Positions 35,102 through 47,029 of a stretch of DNA of 64,000 nt are shown here, one piece after another. The notes under the pieces are model-generated. The model searched no databases, had not been told where the DNA came from, and saw only the letters and a list, made by a program, of their open reading frames with translations. Source of the DNA: Celoporthe dispersa. Lineage: Eukaryota > Ascomycota > Sordariomycetes > Diaporthales > Cryphonectriaceae. Where the stretch lies: contig WAID01000003.1 in the NCBI GenBank assembly GCA_016584495.1, positions 5,598,501 through 5,662,500 on the forward strand. Reading direction: 5' to 3'. The position numbers and the translations under genes were made by a program. How positions within the stretch are numbered: the stretch's first letter is position 1; every line of letters begins with the position of its first letter.

Positions 35102-37781
35102 GGTTGCTGCGGTCGTCGGTTACGTGGTGACGTCGCAATTGGTATCAAATTGACGTCGCGGGCTAACCGGCGACAGAAGGCAGTGAGAGAAGAGGAGGAA
35201 GAGAGAGGGGGGTGGGTGGTGGGCGTTCCACGTGTGTCTAGTTAGGTCTGAGGGAGGGGATCGCCGCTTCGTCTCGTCTCTGGTGGCTCACAGCGGAGCT
35301 GTTGGAGGAAGGGGGGCGGTGGTGTGTGGTGATGGAGCAAGCTCTCCCTCTCTGTGTCTCTCTCTCTCTCTCTCTCTCTCACTTTTTTGTCCAGGAAAAC
35401 CTGGAAGCAGGTAGAGGTATCGAAGCGCCCAGGATCCGGGCCCTGTAGCAGCAACACTGCGGGTGGGCAGCAACGGAAATGTCGTCGCTGACTGCACCCA
35501 AGGCGCGCTGGGTTAGGCGGATGGAAAAGTGGGCTGGGCCTGTCCAGAGGAGGGAGGGAGGGGGCCCGAGGAGGAGGCCAAGAGCAGGGCAGAGCTGGGC
35601 AGAGGCGGGTGGTGGTGGGCGGGAGGGCAGGGCCTTGGTCAAGGCCTCCCTCGGACTGAGCCAATCGAACACGAACTGGCTCGTCCTGAATCCTACCAAT
35701 CAACCAAGAGGCAAAGGACCAGCGCCGTCAATCACGATTGGGCACCTACGGCCCCGGCGATGTCGGAAGACAGAAGAAAGAAAGAAGAAGAAAAAACCAC
35801 CTTGCGTCTCGTCAATCTAGGAATTCATCGTGAGGATGGATTGGAAAAAGAGATAAGAAAAAAATGAGTATGCAACGAACCGCAGGTAAAACGCCACAGG
35901 GGGTCGGGTGTGACGGGTACAGGCCAGTGACGATGTTCCAAGCTGGTGTAGGGTGGTGGGTGGGAAATGCAACGAGAAGAAGGAGAGAGAGGAAGAGGGG
36001 GGAGGGGGGAGGTTGCATTGACTGACTTGACTGTCTGGAGATGGTCAGGGCAGAGTCTGCTCTGGTCCCGGCGTTTCAATGCTTCCGTCGTCTCTGCTTG
36101 TCTGTTCTCGTCAATGGGACGACAAGAACGAGGAATGGCAGCCACGCTACCAAGATGCTTGCTTACACTAGGAAACCGAGCAAAAGTTTCCTGCTTCCCT
36201 CTCTCCTTGCCTTTCTTTCTTTCTTCCTTTTTCTTTCCTTCTTTTTTTTTCTTCTCTTCTCTCTCTCCTTCTCCCTCCTCTCCTCTCCGCCTTTCCTCGT
36301 CTTTCCAATTCCTCGAGTGACCACGTAGGCACTACTGTGCTGTGCTGTCTCCCACCTCCCATGGGAGGTCATCCTGGGTGGTTGGGTTGAGTGAAGCTCA
36401 CGTACGCACACACGCACGCACCCACGCACCCACAGCCCGGCGGGCCAGGGGGGGGGGTTGGGCAGTGGGCGGTGGGCTACTGGGTGACCGTGTCCTGCTG
36501 GGCTGAGGGCGGTTGGGCACTAACGACCACCGCTGAGTCTTCTAAACACCCAACTACTACGTAGTAGGTCTACAGCATGTCACGCGGTAACGCTAGGAAC
36601 CGCTCCGCGACATTTTTTAGCGTGTCACCTATGTCATTCAGTACGTAGTGGTTCGCGCCTCGGCACCCCAGGATCGCATGGACTGTTCAGCTTCTCGTCG
36701 TCCTCCTTGCTCCGCAACGTCATCTCGAGGCTGTAGGTGATAAAGGCGTTGGCGAGAGGCGGACCAGAGCTGCAGTCGCCAGGGTCAGAAGAAGTACAAC
36801 AAAGCTGTCCAGGGCGGCCCTTCCCCTAGGATATCCGTCCTGGAGAGTCCCCGCCCGCTGTCACATCCGGCCCCGGTCACATGCAACGAGTCAACTCGAG
36901 ACAGGCGTGTACGGGGTGAGGGGCACAAGAAGCTTCTGGGCGGCCAGAAACCGGATATCAATTTCACTCTCGTACCACCGTCGTCTGTATCAGCCCTCCC
37001 CTCATACATCACACCACGCTCATGAGCAATTTCGGCGCAAGGCTGCCCGGGTCGTTTCTGTCTCCCTCCACCAGACTTCTCAAAGCTAGGAAACCTGATC
37101 ATGCAAATTCTGTGCTGTACTGTACACCAGGGCAGCACGGTCATCCGGTGTCCACCTCGCCCCCTCTCCCCTCCCCCCCAAAAAAAATGAATCAGAAAAT
37201 ACGATTTCGCAGTGAACGAGAGAGTAGAGAGAAATTCGTCAAGTCATCCCATACGTTATGTACCGCATTGAACGCGCAAAGTCCCAATTCTCGCCAGTTT
37301 TCCAGCCAAAGTCAGGACTTCAGTCCGGCCTGACAACACTCAGCAATGCGAAGGTGGTATCCAGCGCGCGCAAACAACACGAATACACATCCCAACAAGT
37401 TTTCCGGTCCCGTGCAGACGACATCAAAAAACAACGGCATCCTTGAATAAGAATAGGGCAAAGAAAGAAAGGAAGGCGGGGGACAGTTGAAAAGCACGGA
37501 TGGGTAAGAAATGTGGGTAGGTGGGAGTGTACATGAGGGACATTTCGATCAAGGAACGACCCCATATCCAAAGTCCACCATTTAACCATGGGAAAAAGAA
37601 TAAAAGATTGTCAACACTGTCAAGTGAGAGAAGGCTAATAGACGTGCACGTCTATACAGAGCACCGTTCGCTATGGCGCCAATTCGACAGAAGCACCAGG
37701 TTAAAAACCGGGAGAGAATTTTTCAAATGCAGGCGGAACATGTTGCAAAGTCAAGACGGTGCCGAGGCGGCGTGCTGCAGA
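35102..37781. promoter_or_regulatory. YAK1 promoter and 5' leader; PUB1 3' region
   Basis: No gene is seen in 2.7 kb. It holds a (TC) repeat at about 35357-35380, a strongly pyrimidine-rich tract at about 36196-36310, a G run at 36448-36457, and the 14-base palindrome CTACTACGTAGTAG at 36554-36567. The long untranslated leader of a signalling kinase is a reasonable explanation for much of this. Confidence 0.45.
36554..36567. repeat. 14-bp perfect palindrome CTACTACGTAGTAG
   Basis: A perfect inverted repeat centred on TACGTA, 1.45 kb upstream of the YAK1 start. It shares the TACGTA core with the palindrome upstream of FRS1. Confidence 0.45.
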
Positions 37782-39514
37782 TCAGCCCTGGTAGCCGCTG
37801 TAACCAGCGCTGGGAGCCTGAGGAGTCCACTGCTGGTTGTTGGGGGCTTGCTGGCCCCGTCCATAGCCGCCGGCACTGGGGGGTCCGTTGAAGCCCATCT
37901 GGGGACCGTAGCCCGCAGGAGACTGGGCATTTGGGCCGCCGAAGTTACCCTGCTGTCCGTACTGTCCGGCTACATGGTGTTAGTAAAAACCGTTCTGCGC
38001 GGGAAGCTCTCGTCCACCTACCACTATACTGGGGGAAGTACGTGCTTGGGGTGCCAGGAAATCCAGGAGCCTGGGCGCTCTGTGGGCTGTAAGCCTGGTT
38101 GGGGTCGAAGCCACCCTGCGAATTAGGAGTCTTGTCCTTGCCCCACTGCACACACAAAGAGTGTTAGTCTCTCAGCGACGTCTCCTTTCGAGAAGAAAAG
38201 GAACAAAGGAAAAATGAAAATAACAAGGGGCGAGACCCGGAGGTTAACTTACGCTGCACTTTAGCGGCCGGCCGTTGACATTGTAGCCGTTGAGCTGGCA
38301 GATGGCCATAGCGGCATTCTCGTGAGTGTCCATCTTGATGAAGGCGAACCCGCGGTCGGACTGGAAACGCGACTCGACCACGTACCCAAAGTTGGAGAAG
38401 AGGGGGACGAGGTCGTTCTGGGTCGTGTACGGGGTCAGGTTGCCGACATAGCAGGTGGTCTGCCAGGCCGGGGTCTGGCCGACGATCATGTCATAGCTAT
38501 GGACGCCATGGGTGGGGAAGTGGTGGTGACCGTAGGGCGTGGTAGGGGTCATGCCCATGGCCTGCATGGCCTGCTGCTGGGCGATGGAGGGCTGGCCCTT
38601 CTGGTTGGCCCAGTTGCAGCGGATCGCACGCGAGCCCAGCCACTCGCCGTCCATGGAGCTCAGGGCCTTCTCAGCCTCGGGCCGGTCACGGAAGGCGACA
38701 AAGCCGTATCCTCGCGAGCGGCCAGTCTTCATGTCCCACATGACACGGGCCTCAGAGACGGAGCCGAACGCGGAGAAGGCCTGCAGCAGGACCTCGTCGT
38801 TGACCTCGTTCGACAGGTCGCCCACAAAGATGTGGAAGTGGTTCGACGTGTCCTCCTTGCTCGTCGTGTTGGACTGATACGCCCAGTTCACGCGGATCTC
38901 CTGTACAAACTGTCAGCTCCTTGACGTGGGTACAGAATCCATGTCTCGGCGCGGACATACCATCTGGTGGACGCGACGACCGTTCAGGGTCTGCATGGCA
39001 CGCTCGGCTGCGCCAGGGTCGTCATACTCGACGAAGCCGTAGTTGTAGCCCTTTGCCTAGACGGAACCGTCATCACATGTCAGCAGGCTGTAAAGACACA
39101 CACACACACACACAGGCGCAGGCTGCCCGTGTGGGGGGGGGGGGCGAGGAAGGGGTGGGCTACTCACATTCTTGTCAGGGATGATCTTGACATTCTGGAC
39201 GTGCCCAGTTGTCTCGAAGATCTGGCGCAAAACATCCTCGGTGACGCGAGGGTCCAGGCCGCCGACATACAAGGCTCGCTTGTTAGGCTCGGGCGCCGCA
39301 CGTCGGGGGAAGGACCACCGCTGGGGGGAGACATGAGCTGGTCGCCAGACATGGGCGAGGTGACGGCGGTCGGGATCGGGTTCGTGTTGGGAGGGATGTG
39401 GAGCGGGGGTGGAGGCATGTGGGCGTTCGAGGAGCCGTTCTGGCCGTTCTCGTAGCCTGGCGCTCCAGCAGCGGACTGAGGAGGAGGTGGGAGCTGGCTT
39501 CCAGTGTCTGCCAT
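37782..39514 (-). CDS. PUB1: Triple-RRM RNA-binding protein, PUB1/TIA-1 type
   Basis: PUB1/TIA-1 proteins bind U-rich mRNA, control its stability and splicing, and join stress granules. Exons: 39514-39168, 39056-38961, 38900-38253, 38145-38022 and 37969-37782. Three RRMs: RRM1 from RALYVGGLDPRVTED with RNP1 KGYNYGFVEY, RRM2 from FHIFVGDLSNEV with RNP1 RGYGFVAF, and RRM3 from TCYVGNLTPYTTQ with RNP1 RGFAFIKM. A G/Q/Y/N-rich prion-like tail ends the protein. The first exon lacks one base at about 39314-39318; adding it restores SFPRRAAPEPNKRALYVGG and gives 467 residues. The final intron has a perfect TACTAAC branch site. Intron 1 carries a 12-base C run and a (TG) repeat on the sense strand. 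Assignment as PUB1 rather than another TIA-like protein rests on three RRMs and overall layout. Confidence 0.9.
39096..39114. repeat. (CA)n repeat inside PUB1 intron 1
   Basis: A 19-base CA run on the plus strand, read as (UG)n in the PUB1 pre-mRNA, about 40 bases from the 3' splice site. A 12-base G run (39133-39144; C run on the sense strand) lies in the same intron. Confidence 0.88.
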
Positions 39515-42500
39515 GTTGGGCAGGTTGTTGTCACGATGCCTGACTGTCTCTTCGGGTGGTTGAGGTTGTGGTGGTTGTGGTGGGTGGTTGAAAAGCTCAG
39601 GTACGGGAAGAGGGGCGCAAATTGAATTGTGCCCTCCTGTGGTAAGCAGCCTGAGCTGTATGTGAAAAGGAGTAAGGATTGAAGCGGGGGCAAGCTGCAG
39701 AAGAGAAAAAAATCTCTTGGTCTACACAAACTTGACAATAGAGAAGTGTACCACCAGGTGCGACTTGTGTGGATCTATCTGTTGTGATAGTCCTCAGCAG
39801 CAGTTCAGTTCCTATACTGCAGCGTATAGTGTCCAGTCCTTGTTTCTGCTGTGCTTATAGTCCGCTGCCAGGTTCTTTCTTGACTGGGACGACTAGTCTT
39901 CCAAGAGCTCCTCTGCCGTGGTATATAGCCACCAACAGTCTCTTCAGTGCGGCGCCAGGGTCGCAGTGTGTGTTGTAGAATGATATGTCGGAGCTAGGCG
40001 GGGGAGCTTTCCAACAGCCAAAGAAGCAGCAGAGAAGTGCTCGGTCGACGTAAGGGAAAGTCTTCGCACACGGATGACGAGGAGCTGGCAGAATATGCGA
40101 GAAGTGTACAAGAAGAATCCCGACGCTCGAAGAGGATTCGGAAAGGTATTGATGCCGATCGAGAGAGAGAGAGAGAGAGAGAAAGAGAGCAGTAATGACG
40201 GGGGAGAAGCAGCGGAAGCAGCTGGAGACGGAGACGGAGACGCAGATCGAGAGAAACTGAGGGAGACGAGAGGAGACGGGAAGAAGAAAAAGAAACAAAA
40301 AAACAGCAGAGCAGATAGACTGGCAGAGCAGAAAACAACGAGATAGGAGAGAGGAAAGGAAACAGCCGTGGCAAGGAGAGGAAAAAAAAAGGGAGGCGTC
40401 CCCCTAAGATATCGTGAGCAACAACAGCCGGTCCGGAGGAGGTTGACGATGCGAAAGAACAATTGTTCCTCGAGAGGAGAAAAAGGCGGGAAGAGGCTTC
40501 TGAAAAGGAGCGAGGAGCAGAAGCCCCAGCAGCTCCCGACCAATGAACCGTGGGGGGGGAGATGGGGTTAACACCTTCCCAATCATGCCATCTGGGCCAA
40601 TTATTGACAGGGGCTGCTCCAGCGGGCGCGAGGGGTGCTGGTGCTACCAGCAGTAAGCACTGGCCATGAGGGGCAGGGCGCCGCTCCATGGAGGGGCAGC
40701 ATGCCTGCAAGTGTCCTCTTCCCTCGCCCTGTGCAGGGGACATCATGTCCACAGAGCTACACCATGGTTATTTTTTTATTTTTATTTTTGGTTATGTTGA
40801 GGAGAAGCTTCCATCTGGTTGATGCCAGAGATGTCCACTACTTGAGATATCTTTCTCATGTGTTCACAAGCATCTCTAGCACACCACAATCCTCATAAAG
40901 CAAGCACAGCCCTGTCGCTGTTCATTTGTCCCCCTAAGATGCCCTCACCATTTGTCATGATTGCTCAACCAGGCCCAGTCAATGCCATCTCCACTCTTCC
41001 TTGCAGCTCCCATGTGGCCTAGCCCAACAAATTCGCCACCACACTCTCTGCGCAATGCAACGAGATGTTGTATTTCGATCGATACACCCTCCCTTGTACT
41101 GCACCAGCTGCACCAGAGTTTCCCAGATCATCTGAGAGGCAACATCCAAAGAGGATTAAAAGTAAAAGGAACAAAAACAAACAAACAAAAAAAAAGATGG
41201 GTTAAAGGCACATGGAACAACAGGGGGCACAGCCACTGTCACAATGTTGCCCCCTCCTTCCAGACAGAAAAGCTCTCCTGGTGGCTCGGCGGCAGAAGGT
41301 GGCCAGAATCCTGGCCACAGGCTTGATGCCGCCAATAAGCAGTAACTGTTACCTGGGCATAGAAGCACCTAGGTACACGTGTGTAGACTTAACAGATACA
41401 GAAGATTCTCTCGAGACCTTGTGTGCTTTGAGAGGGAAGAGGAACTACCATAAAGCCCTACCTTTGATCAGGACTATCGACCCAGGCAGCCAGAATGTCG
41501 CCAGGTAAGTCCAGTCTGAAAATGGCTGCCGCCAGCCATCTGCTCAGCTTCGAGAAAGTTCATCCTGCATAAACACCCACCCCTTTTCAAAGATTCCCCA
41601 CAACACACAAGGCAGCCATGCGTTTTCTCCCCAGCTTGCCACCCGGCCGGTGTTTGGATCGACATTCTCAGAAACGCGGCGTCGGCGGCAGCGGAAAGGG
41701 GTCAGGCATATATCTCCCAAACAATGTTGGGACGAACCGCTGCTGCAGGGCTGAAACCTCCCTGGCCTATCTGCACCAACCTGCTATCGCCATTCCCAAC
41801 CGCCCTTTGCACAGGGCGCTTCCGGGAGATCGCAAAACATAACCACGCCCGCCGCGCGCACACACACAGAGAGAGAAGTAGATAAAGCCACTGTGTATCA
41901 CAAAACGTAGATAGGCCGAGAGGCCCGGGACGGGGCTGCTAGGCTAGCCGGCGCCTCCAGGGATCTTTCAGGCTGCTTTGGGCCCGATACGCAGATCATT
42001 CGTTCCTCCTCAGGCACACATAGTTCTGCCCTCTTGATACTCTGCGCTGCTGAGCGCCCGTCATGCGAGCAGAGTCTGGGCAGGTAGACCAGAGATCGCT
42101 GGTCCAGAATAAAATTCATCAACCCTTTGCAGACCCTCCTCAGACAAATGAGCCTCGTTACTGCCTGACTGTGATGGTGAGACACAGCCCGTGTACGATT
42201 TTGCCAAACGTTGGGGGGGGGGGGGAGAAAGAAGATGAGAAAAAGAAAAAAGAAATCTGCATTCACATAGATACATGGTATTTATGTAGGACTTGAGGAT
42301 GCGTACACGAGATAGATACATATAGCTTCATGTTTATACCCCCCCCCCCAACTGAACCCTTTGTTCATTCCCCTTCCCGAACACTTTTTTTTGTTTTGTT
42401 TTTAGGTAGGCCAAAGCCCAAAAAATAGCAAGCCTGGTCCAAAATCTGGCGGTGCCTTCCAGGAAGTTCCAAGAAGCAAGCAACGCCCAATACACGACCG

Positions 42501-42684
42501 TCAACGCCATTGACTGGAAGGTTGGTAGCCCGTGGTTTCTTTCTTCCCTTGCGCCTCATCAAGTGTAAGTGTGTGTGTGTGTGCGCGCCCCGTAGTACAT
42601 CGATCCGAATACGTTTCGTCCCCTTTGACAAAACCCAGCCGTCATAGCTGAGGCAATCCTGGTACAGGCTCAGACCCCCTACAG
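39515..42684. promoter_or_regulatory. PUB1 upstream region and 3' region of the Zn2Cys6 gene
   Basis: No gene is supported in 3.2 kb. Features: a (GA) repeat at about 40160-40182 in a purine-rich zone reaching 40300, an A/T-rich patch near 40770-40790, a G13 run at 42213-42225, a C11 run at 42339-42349 and a (TG) stretch at about 42568-42582. Short open frames are not conserved-looking. Confidence 0.45.
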
Positions 42685-45600
42685 TCAGAGCGGCTTGAAA
42701 TGCCCACCGAAAAGGTCCCAATTTCTGTTGAAACCGGCGTCCGCCATCATATCATCCACCTCTCTCCCTGTCCTGTGGTGATGCGCCTGCAGATGGTGCT
42801 GGTGATGCCCGTGCCCTGTGTGGTGCGCCTGGCCCTGCTGCATCGTAATCGAGCTCGGCGACTGATACATCTGCGCAGACAGGCCCATACCATTCTGGCT
42901 AGGGGCGGACTGCATCAGGTATGGGGGCAGAGATCCCACTACAAGGTATGTGTTAGCATTAAAGGAGCCTTGGTTATTCGATCTCACGGACGCACTTAGC
43001 TGTCCCTCGATATCTCCACCGTAGAGCCCTGACATGTAGAGGTTTCTCGAGTCGCTCGTGTGGCTTTGCACGTTGGAGATGTGCGAGGGGTTCGACTCAG
43101 CGTGCGTTGCTACAGCTCCGCCGAAGTCGACCAGAGGTTGGTTGGGATAGGCAAACGGATCACCTGACGGAAACATCAGCGCATCCAGCTTGTATACGCT
43201 AGGGCTTTCCGCTGACTGACTACTGCGTATATAATGGTTCGAGGAATGCGCGGTGGACGGGCTGATGCCGCTGGTGTCTGAGGCCACGGTCGATGAGACG
43301 TCCAAGGCGTGAAGCTCAGGATATGTCATTGAAAGTGGTGCTTGTGACGATCTCAGGTGTGCATTGTCGGAGGGTGATCTCTGTGTGAGCGACTTTCTGG
43401 AGGCTGCACTGGCGATCTTGGCAGACGGACCTGGCGCTTTATGAGTTGACAGTGGCACTGCGCCTGACCTCGGTCCAGGGGCCGACCGCTTCCTGGAGGG
43501 CAAGGTCCGCGCCTTGCCGCTCTTGATTGCCTCTGGTAGATTTTCCCAGAGCGTGCCCAAGGATTTCGCGATCCTGTCTGCTGCGAGGCTTTTCGGAGCC
43601 ATCCTTGTGATCATTTCCCGGCCAGCTTTCGCGTCGCCGTAGATTTCTGCTGAGCCCTGCTTCTCCGGATTCTCCAGAACGTAGAATACCAGGGTCAGGA
43701 TGGCGAAGAACTCCGTATACAGCATCGACCAGAATGGGCCAACGACCAGATTCTGGTTCTTGATCTCCATTGCGATGTGTATGATGTTTCTTGACACGCT
43801 GATGCCAGCTGCAGCACAGGCATAGTACCGCTCGTCGACAACCCTACCGGCCCACAAGCGTGGAGAGATGTAATGAAGGAACGGTCTGTACAGCATCATC
43901 TGGACCTGTGCGTAGGCAAATCGTAGCAGCGTCCGCACCCTAAGTGAGCAAGAGGAGGATCAGCCTGTGTGTGTCTGTATAGATCTGTACAATGGGTCCA
44001 AGCGCGAAGATGTCGCCTTCTGGCCTTACCGTATCTCTTCTATAGACCCTTCTGAGCTGGGGCGCCATCTCGAAGGCAGCTGCTCGTGCCACACTTGCAG
44101 ATCGCCTTCTATTTCTTTGATGCGGGAGTAGTCGATCGTGTATGTTGCATGCGGCGACCCAGGCGGGTTCGTCGTACACTGCTCGACGCTCTTGAGAGGG
44201 TAAATATACTTAACCACTTTCATCAGGATCTTCATGAGTCTTGAGTGGGCGTTGAAAGCCTGGAAAAATGAGCCGGGCGTCCCTGCAGGCGGTGCTTGAA
44301 TTCCTTCAGGAGTGATGTACTCATCATCAACTTCAGTTGGAAACTGCTGGTCGATATCGTCATCGTACATAAGTATAGGAAAGCCAAGGAGTGCCCTATA
44401 GAAAGTCAGTCAGTAACCGCTCCTCGACTTCAAGACCTGCAGGTCCCTTGCAGAAAGAAACAACATCAGAGCATGAGACTCACGAGCAGTAAATATCCAT
44501 CTGCCGGATGAAATAGAAAACGCGTCTCCTCAGCTCAGTGACCAGAGGTGTGAAGCTGGCCTGGGGGAGATGTCTATGCAGGCCCATCCTCAGAGCAGCT
44601 CTCGAGGCGATACCGAGAAAGGCATAACAGCCGCTCAGGTTGGAAGTAGCCTGCAGGAACAGGATCAAGAATAGAAGGGCTTGTAGCGTTGTCAAGTCCC
44701 GACACTCTGTAACGTCCTGCAGTAGTATCCTAGCGCAGGTGTAATATTTCACCCTAGAGACACAAGTCAGTACTAGCTCCAACCCAAAAGGCCTTGAACT
44801 GAGTTACCCTTCATCAAAAGCATCCTTATAGGTCCTCGTGTCATCGGTGTCCTCTTCAGTAGTGTTGCACATTGAACCAACTGCCAACACCGCATAAAAA
44901 AAGCCCCAAGAACCTGTTGTCCTCGGCGTCAAAGGCTTCTGCGGGTTTTTCGTAGATCATCCCAAGCTTTTCGAGAAAATATGGCACGTGGACGATGCGC
45001 AGGAGGGCCGTCGCACATGTCAGCGCGCAGGAGCTCAGCTGTCGTGCCCTCGCCTGTGGCGGCAGGTCGTAGACATTCGTGACCCTGATATCCCCCGGTG
45101 AGGAGCCAGCGGTCGACAAGGGGGAATCAAGCTTCGTCAGGCCTGGTATCCTGCTAGGTCGGGGGAGAAATGTGTTTTGAGAGTCGTAGCCGAGAAGCCC
45201 TCCGAAGTGCTCCTTCATCCGCCCAAGAAACACGGCTCCCGACGAGGTGCCGCGAAAGTCCCAGCCGCGTTCGTCCAGATCCAACTGGCCAATAGTCTCG
45301 ATCATTGATGTGATCTGCGCCTCGTTCTGTTCGGCCCTCTGCGACTCTTGGCGCTTCGATTTGGCAGCCTGAAGCCTCTGGCGCTCCCGATTCTGAAACT
45401 CCTGCTGGGTCATAGGGTCCAGATCCGGATCGTTCAAATCAACACCTGGGACGAATTTCCGGAGCAAGGCCTCGGCGCGAGCCAACTTGTTCTCCAGCGC
45501 CTCGATATACTGTGGCGCCGGGTTGCGCCTCCTGTTAGAAGGCTTGTCATATGTGCATTCTGCAGAATTGACCTCGTCAGCGTAAACTCCAAGAACCGGC

Positions 45601-46008
45601 CGCCCGGGATTTGTGATTACCATAACTGTATACCGAGCAGTGTGTGCAAGGTTGCTTGCCGTCGCACTTGATCTTCTTCCGCCGACACTCGTCACAAGCG
45701 CGTGTTACCCGTCGGCGCTTCTGCACGGGCATGGGCGGTGCCAGGCTCAAGTCTGTGAGGTCCTCACCGCCTGCTTCCGTTTTGACTGAACCATGGCCCG
45801 TACTATCGTCAGGGGACTGCTGCTCGTCGTGCGGCTCCGAGCCGAGGCCTGATAGTTCATTCTCGGAGCCAGGGTCTGGAGAGAGGTCTGGATCCATCAA
45901 GTCGGAAGAGATACCAATGGCTCCAGAGTCCGTGATTTCGTCAGATTTTTGGTCCGGCAGACCAGCAGAGGGAGAAAATGCCGGACCAGGAGATTGCGCC
46001 ACCGCCAT
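42685..46008 (-). CDS. Zn(II)2Cys6 fungal transcription factor
   Basis: A binuclear zinc cluster regulator. Exons: 46008-45621, 45559-44808, 44753-44484, 44395-44030 and 43939-42685. I start at ATG 46008 (MAVAQSPGP) because the frame above it is a GA dinucleotide run without an ATG. Six cysteines at 105, 108, 115, 121, 124 and 131 fit C-x2-C-x6-C-x5-C-x2-C-x6-C; a short linker and a coiled coil (QYIEALENKLARAEALL) follow for dimerisation. The middle fungal-specific transcription factor domain spans exons 2-5 (AALRMGLHRHLP, LRRRVFYFIRQMDIY). The C-terminus is S/Q/H-rich. One extra T in a T7 run (plus-strand A run 44896-44902) hides RFLGLFYAVLAVGSMC; correcting it gives 1,009 residues. The cluster (RVTRACDECRRKKIKCDG) reminds me of the S. 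pombe Thi1/Ntf1 type, from memory only. Target genes are unknown. Confidence 0.9.
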
Positions 46009-46041
46009 CCACTCAAACGTTTCGGCCACCAACACCACCCA

Positions 46042-46044
<3 letters not shown>

Positions 46045-46078
<34 letters not shown>
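46045..46078. repeat. (TC)17 microsatellite in the leader of the Zn2Cys6 gene
   Basis: An uninterrupted 34-base TC run on the plus strand, (GA)17 on the sense strand, ending 37 bases upstream of the start codon. It would lie in the 5' untranslated region. Confidence 0.92.
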
Positions 46079-46081
<3 letters not shown>

Positions 46082-46988
46082 GCGGCTCTGAATCAGCCTG
46101 TCCCGATAACTTCTTGTTTCCCCTTCTCAATTGAGCAAAAGACCTGGCGCATGTCGTGAGGGTCTAATGTAGGAAAAAATGCTGGCACGAGGAATAATGG
46201 GAAAGAGGTTGTCAATTGGTGTGAAATTTCACGTTGAGATGTCGCAAGTCCACATCGAACGAGAAGTGGCCGCCTGGCTCGGATATAAACCGTGAGACCC
46301 GCACGCCGATGGAGATCAGCGCCCGTCAATGCAACGTACACGTGTTGAGCGAAATACGAGCCCTGATGGCGTCTGCGAGAGACCGCTGTGCGGCAAGGCA
46401 GGATGGATAGATAGATAGATAGTGAGATAGATGGAGATGGCCAGCTGGGAAGAGAGAATCAGGAGAGAGAGAGGTCGGTGTCAGGCGGGCGGGAGGGGGC
46501 CGGCGAGATGATATTTGGGATGAAGGCGAGTGGTTGTGGAGCAACAGGAATTCCTACACTCGTGTGCGGTCAACGACCTTTTAGTTCAAGGACGGAGATA
46601 TCCAGCGGAAGCGAGCAAGTTCTCACTAGGTACCGCCTGGGAGGTCCACAAGAAAGAGCATAGGAAAGGCCAGGGGCCCAGGGGGAATGGACGCCACCTC
46701 GGGGCCGGGGTGGTTGTGTGTGCGTGCGAGGGCGTGTGAGTGTGTGGAGACGACAAGTTGCGATGGCACACTTTAGTGAAAAGCTTGGCATGCGGCTAAA
46801 CTGGAGCAGTAACACCGACGGGGATTGACGGACAGGTCTGCGGAACGTTTTCGAGAGGAAGGCGGGTACCTCTGGGAGGCTTCGACCAGAAGTGTGACCC
46901 TCAGGTGTTACCTCCAAGGCGACGGGACGGTGGAGTGTCCTCCACGAGCTCTGTGGGGACCGACAAGTGAGCGAGATGTGTGTGTATT

Positions 46989-47029
46989 GTGTGTGTGTGT
47001 GTGTGTGTAAAAGAGAGAGAGAGAGAGAG
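46989..47029. repeat. Compound (GT)n-(GA)n microsatellite
   Basis: About ten GT units directly followed, after AAAA/A, by about nine GA units. Confidence 0.88.

Noticed and set aside
46009..46080. N-terminal RERERE extension of the Zn2Cys6 protein
   Set aside because: The frame through the GA repeat has no ATG; the first ATG is at 46008, so the repeat is taken as untranslated leader.
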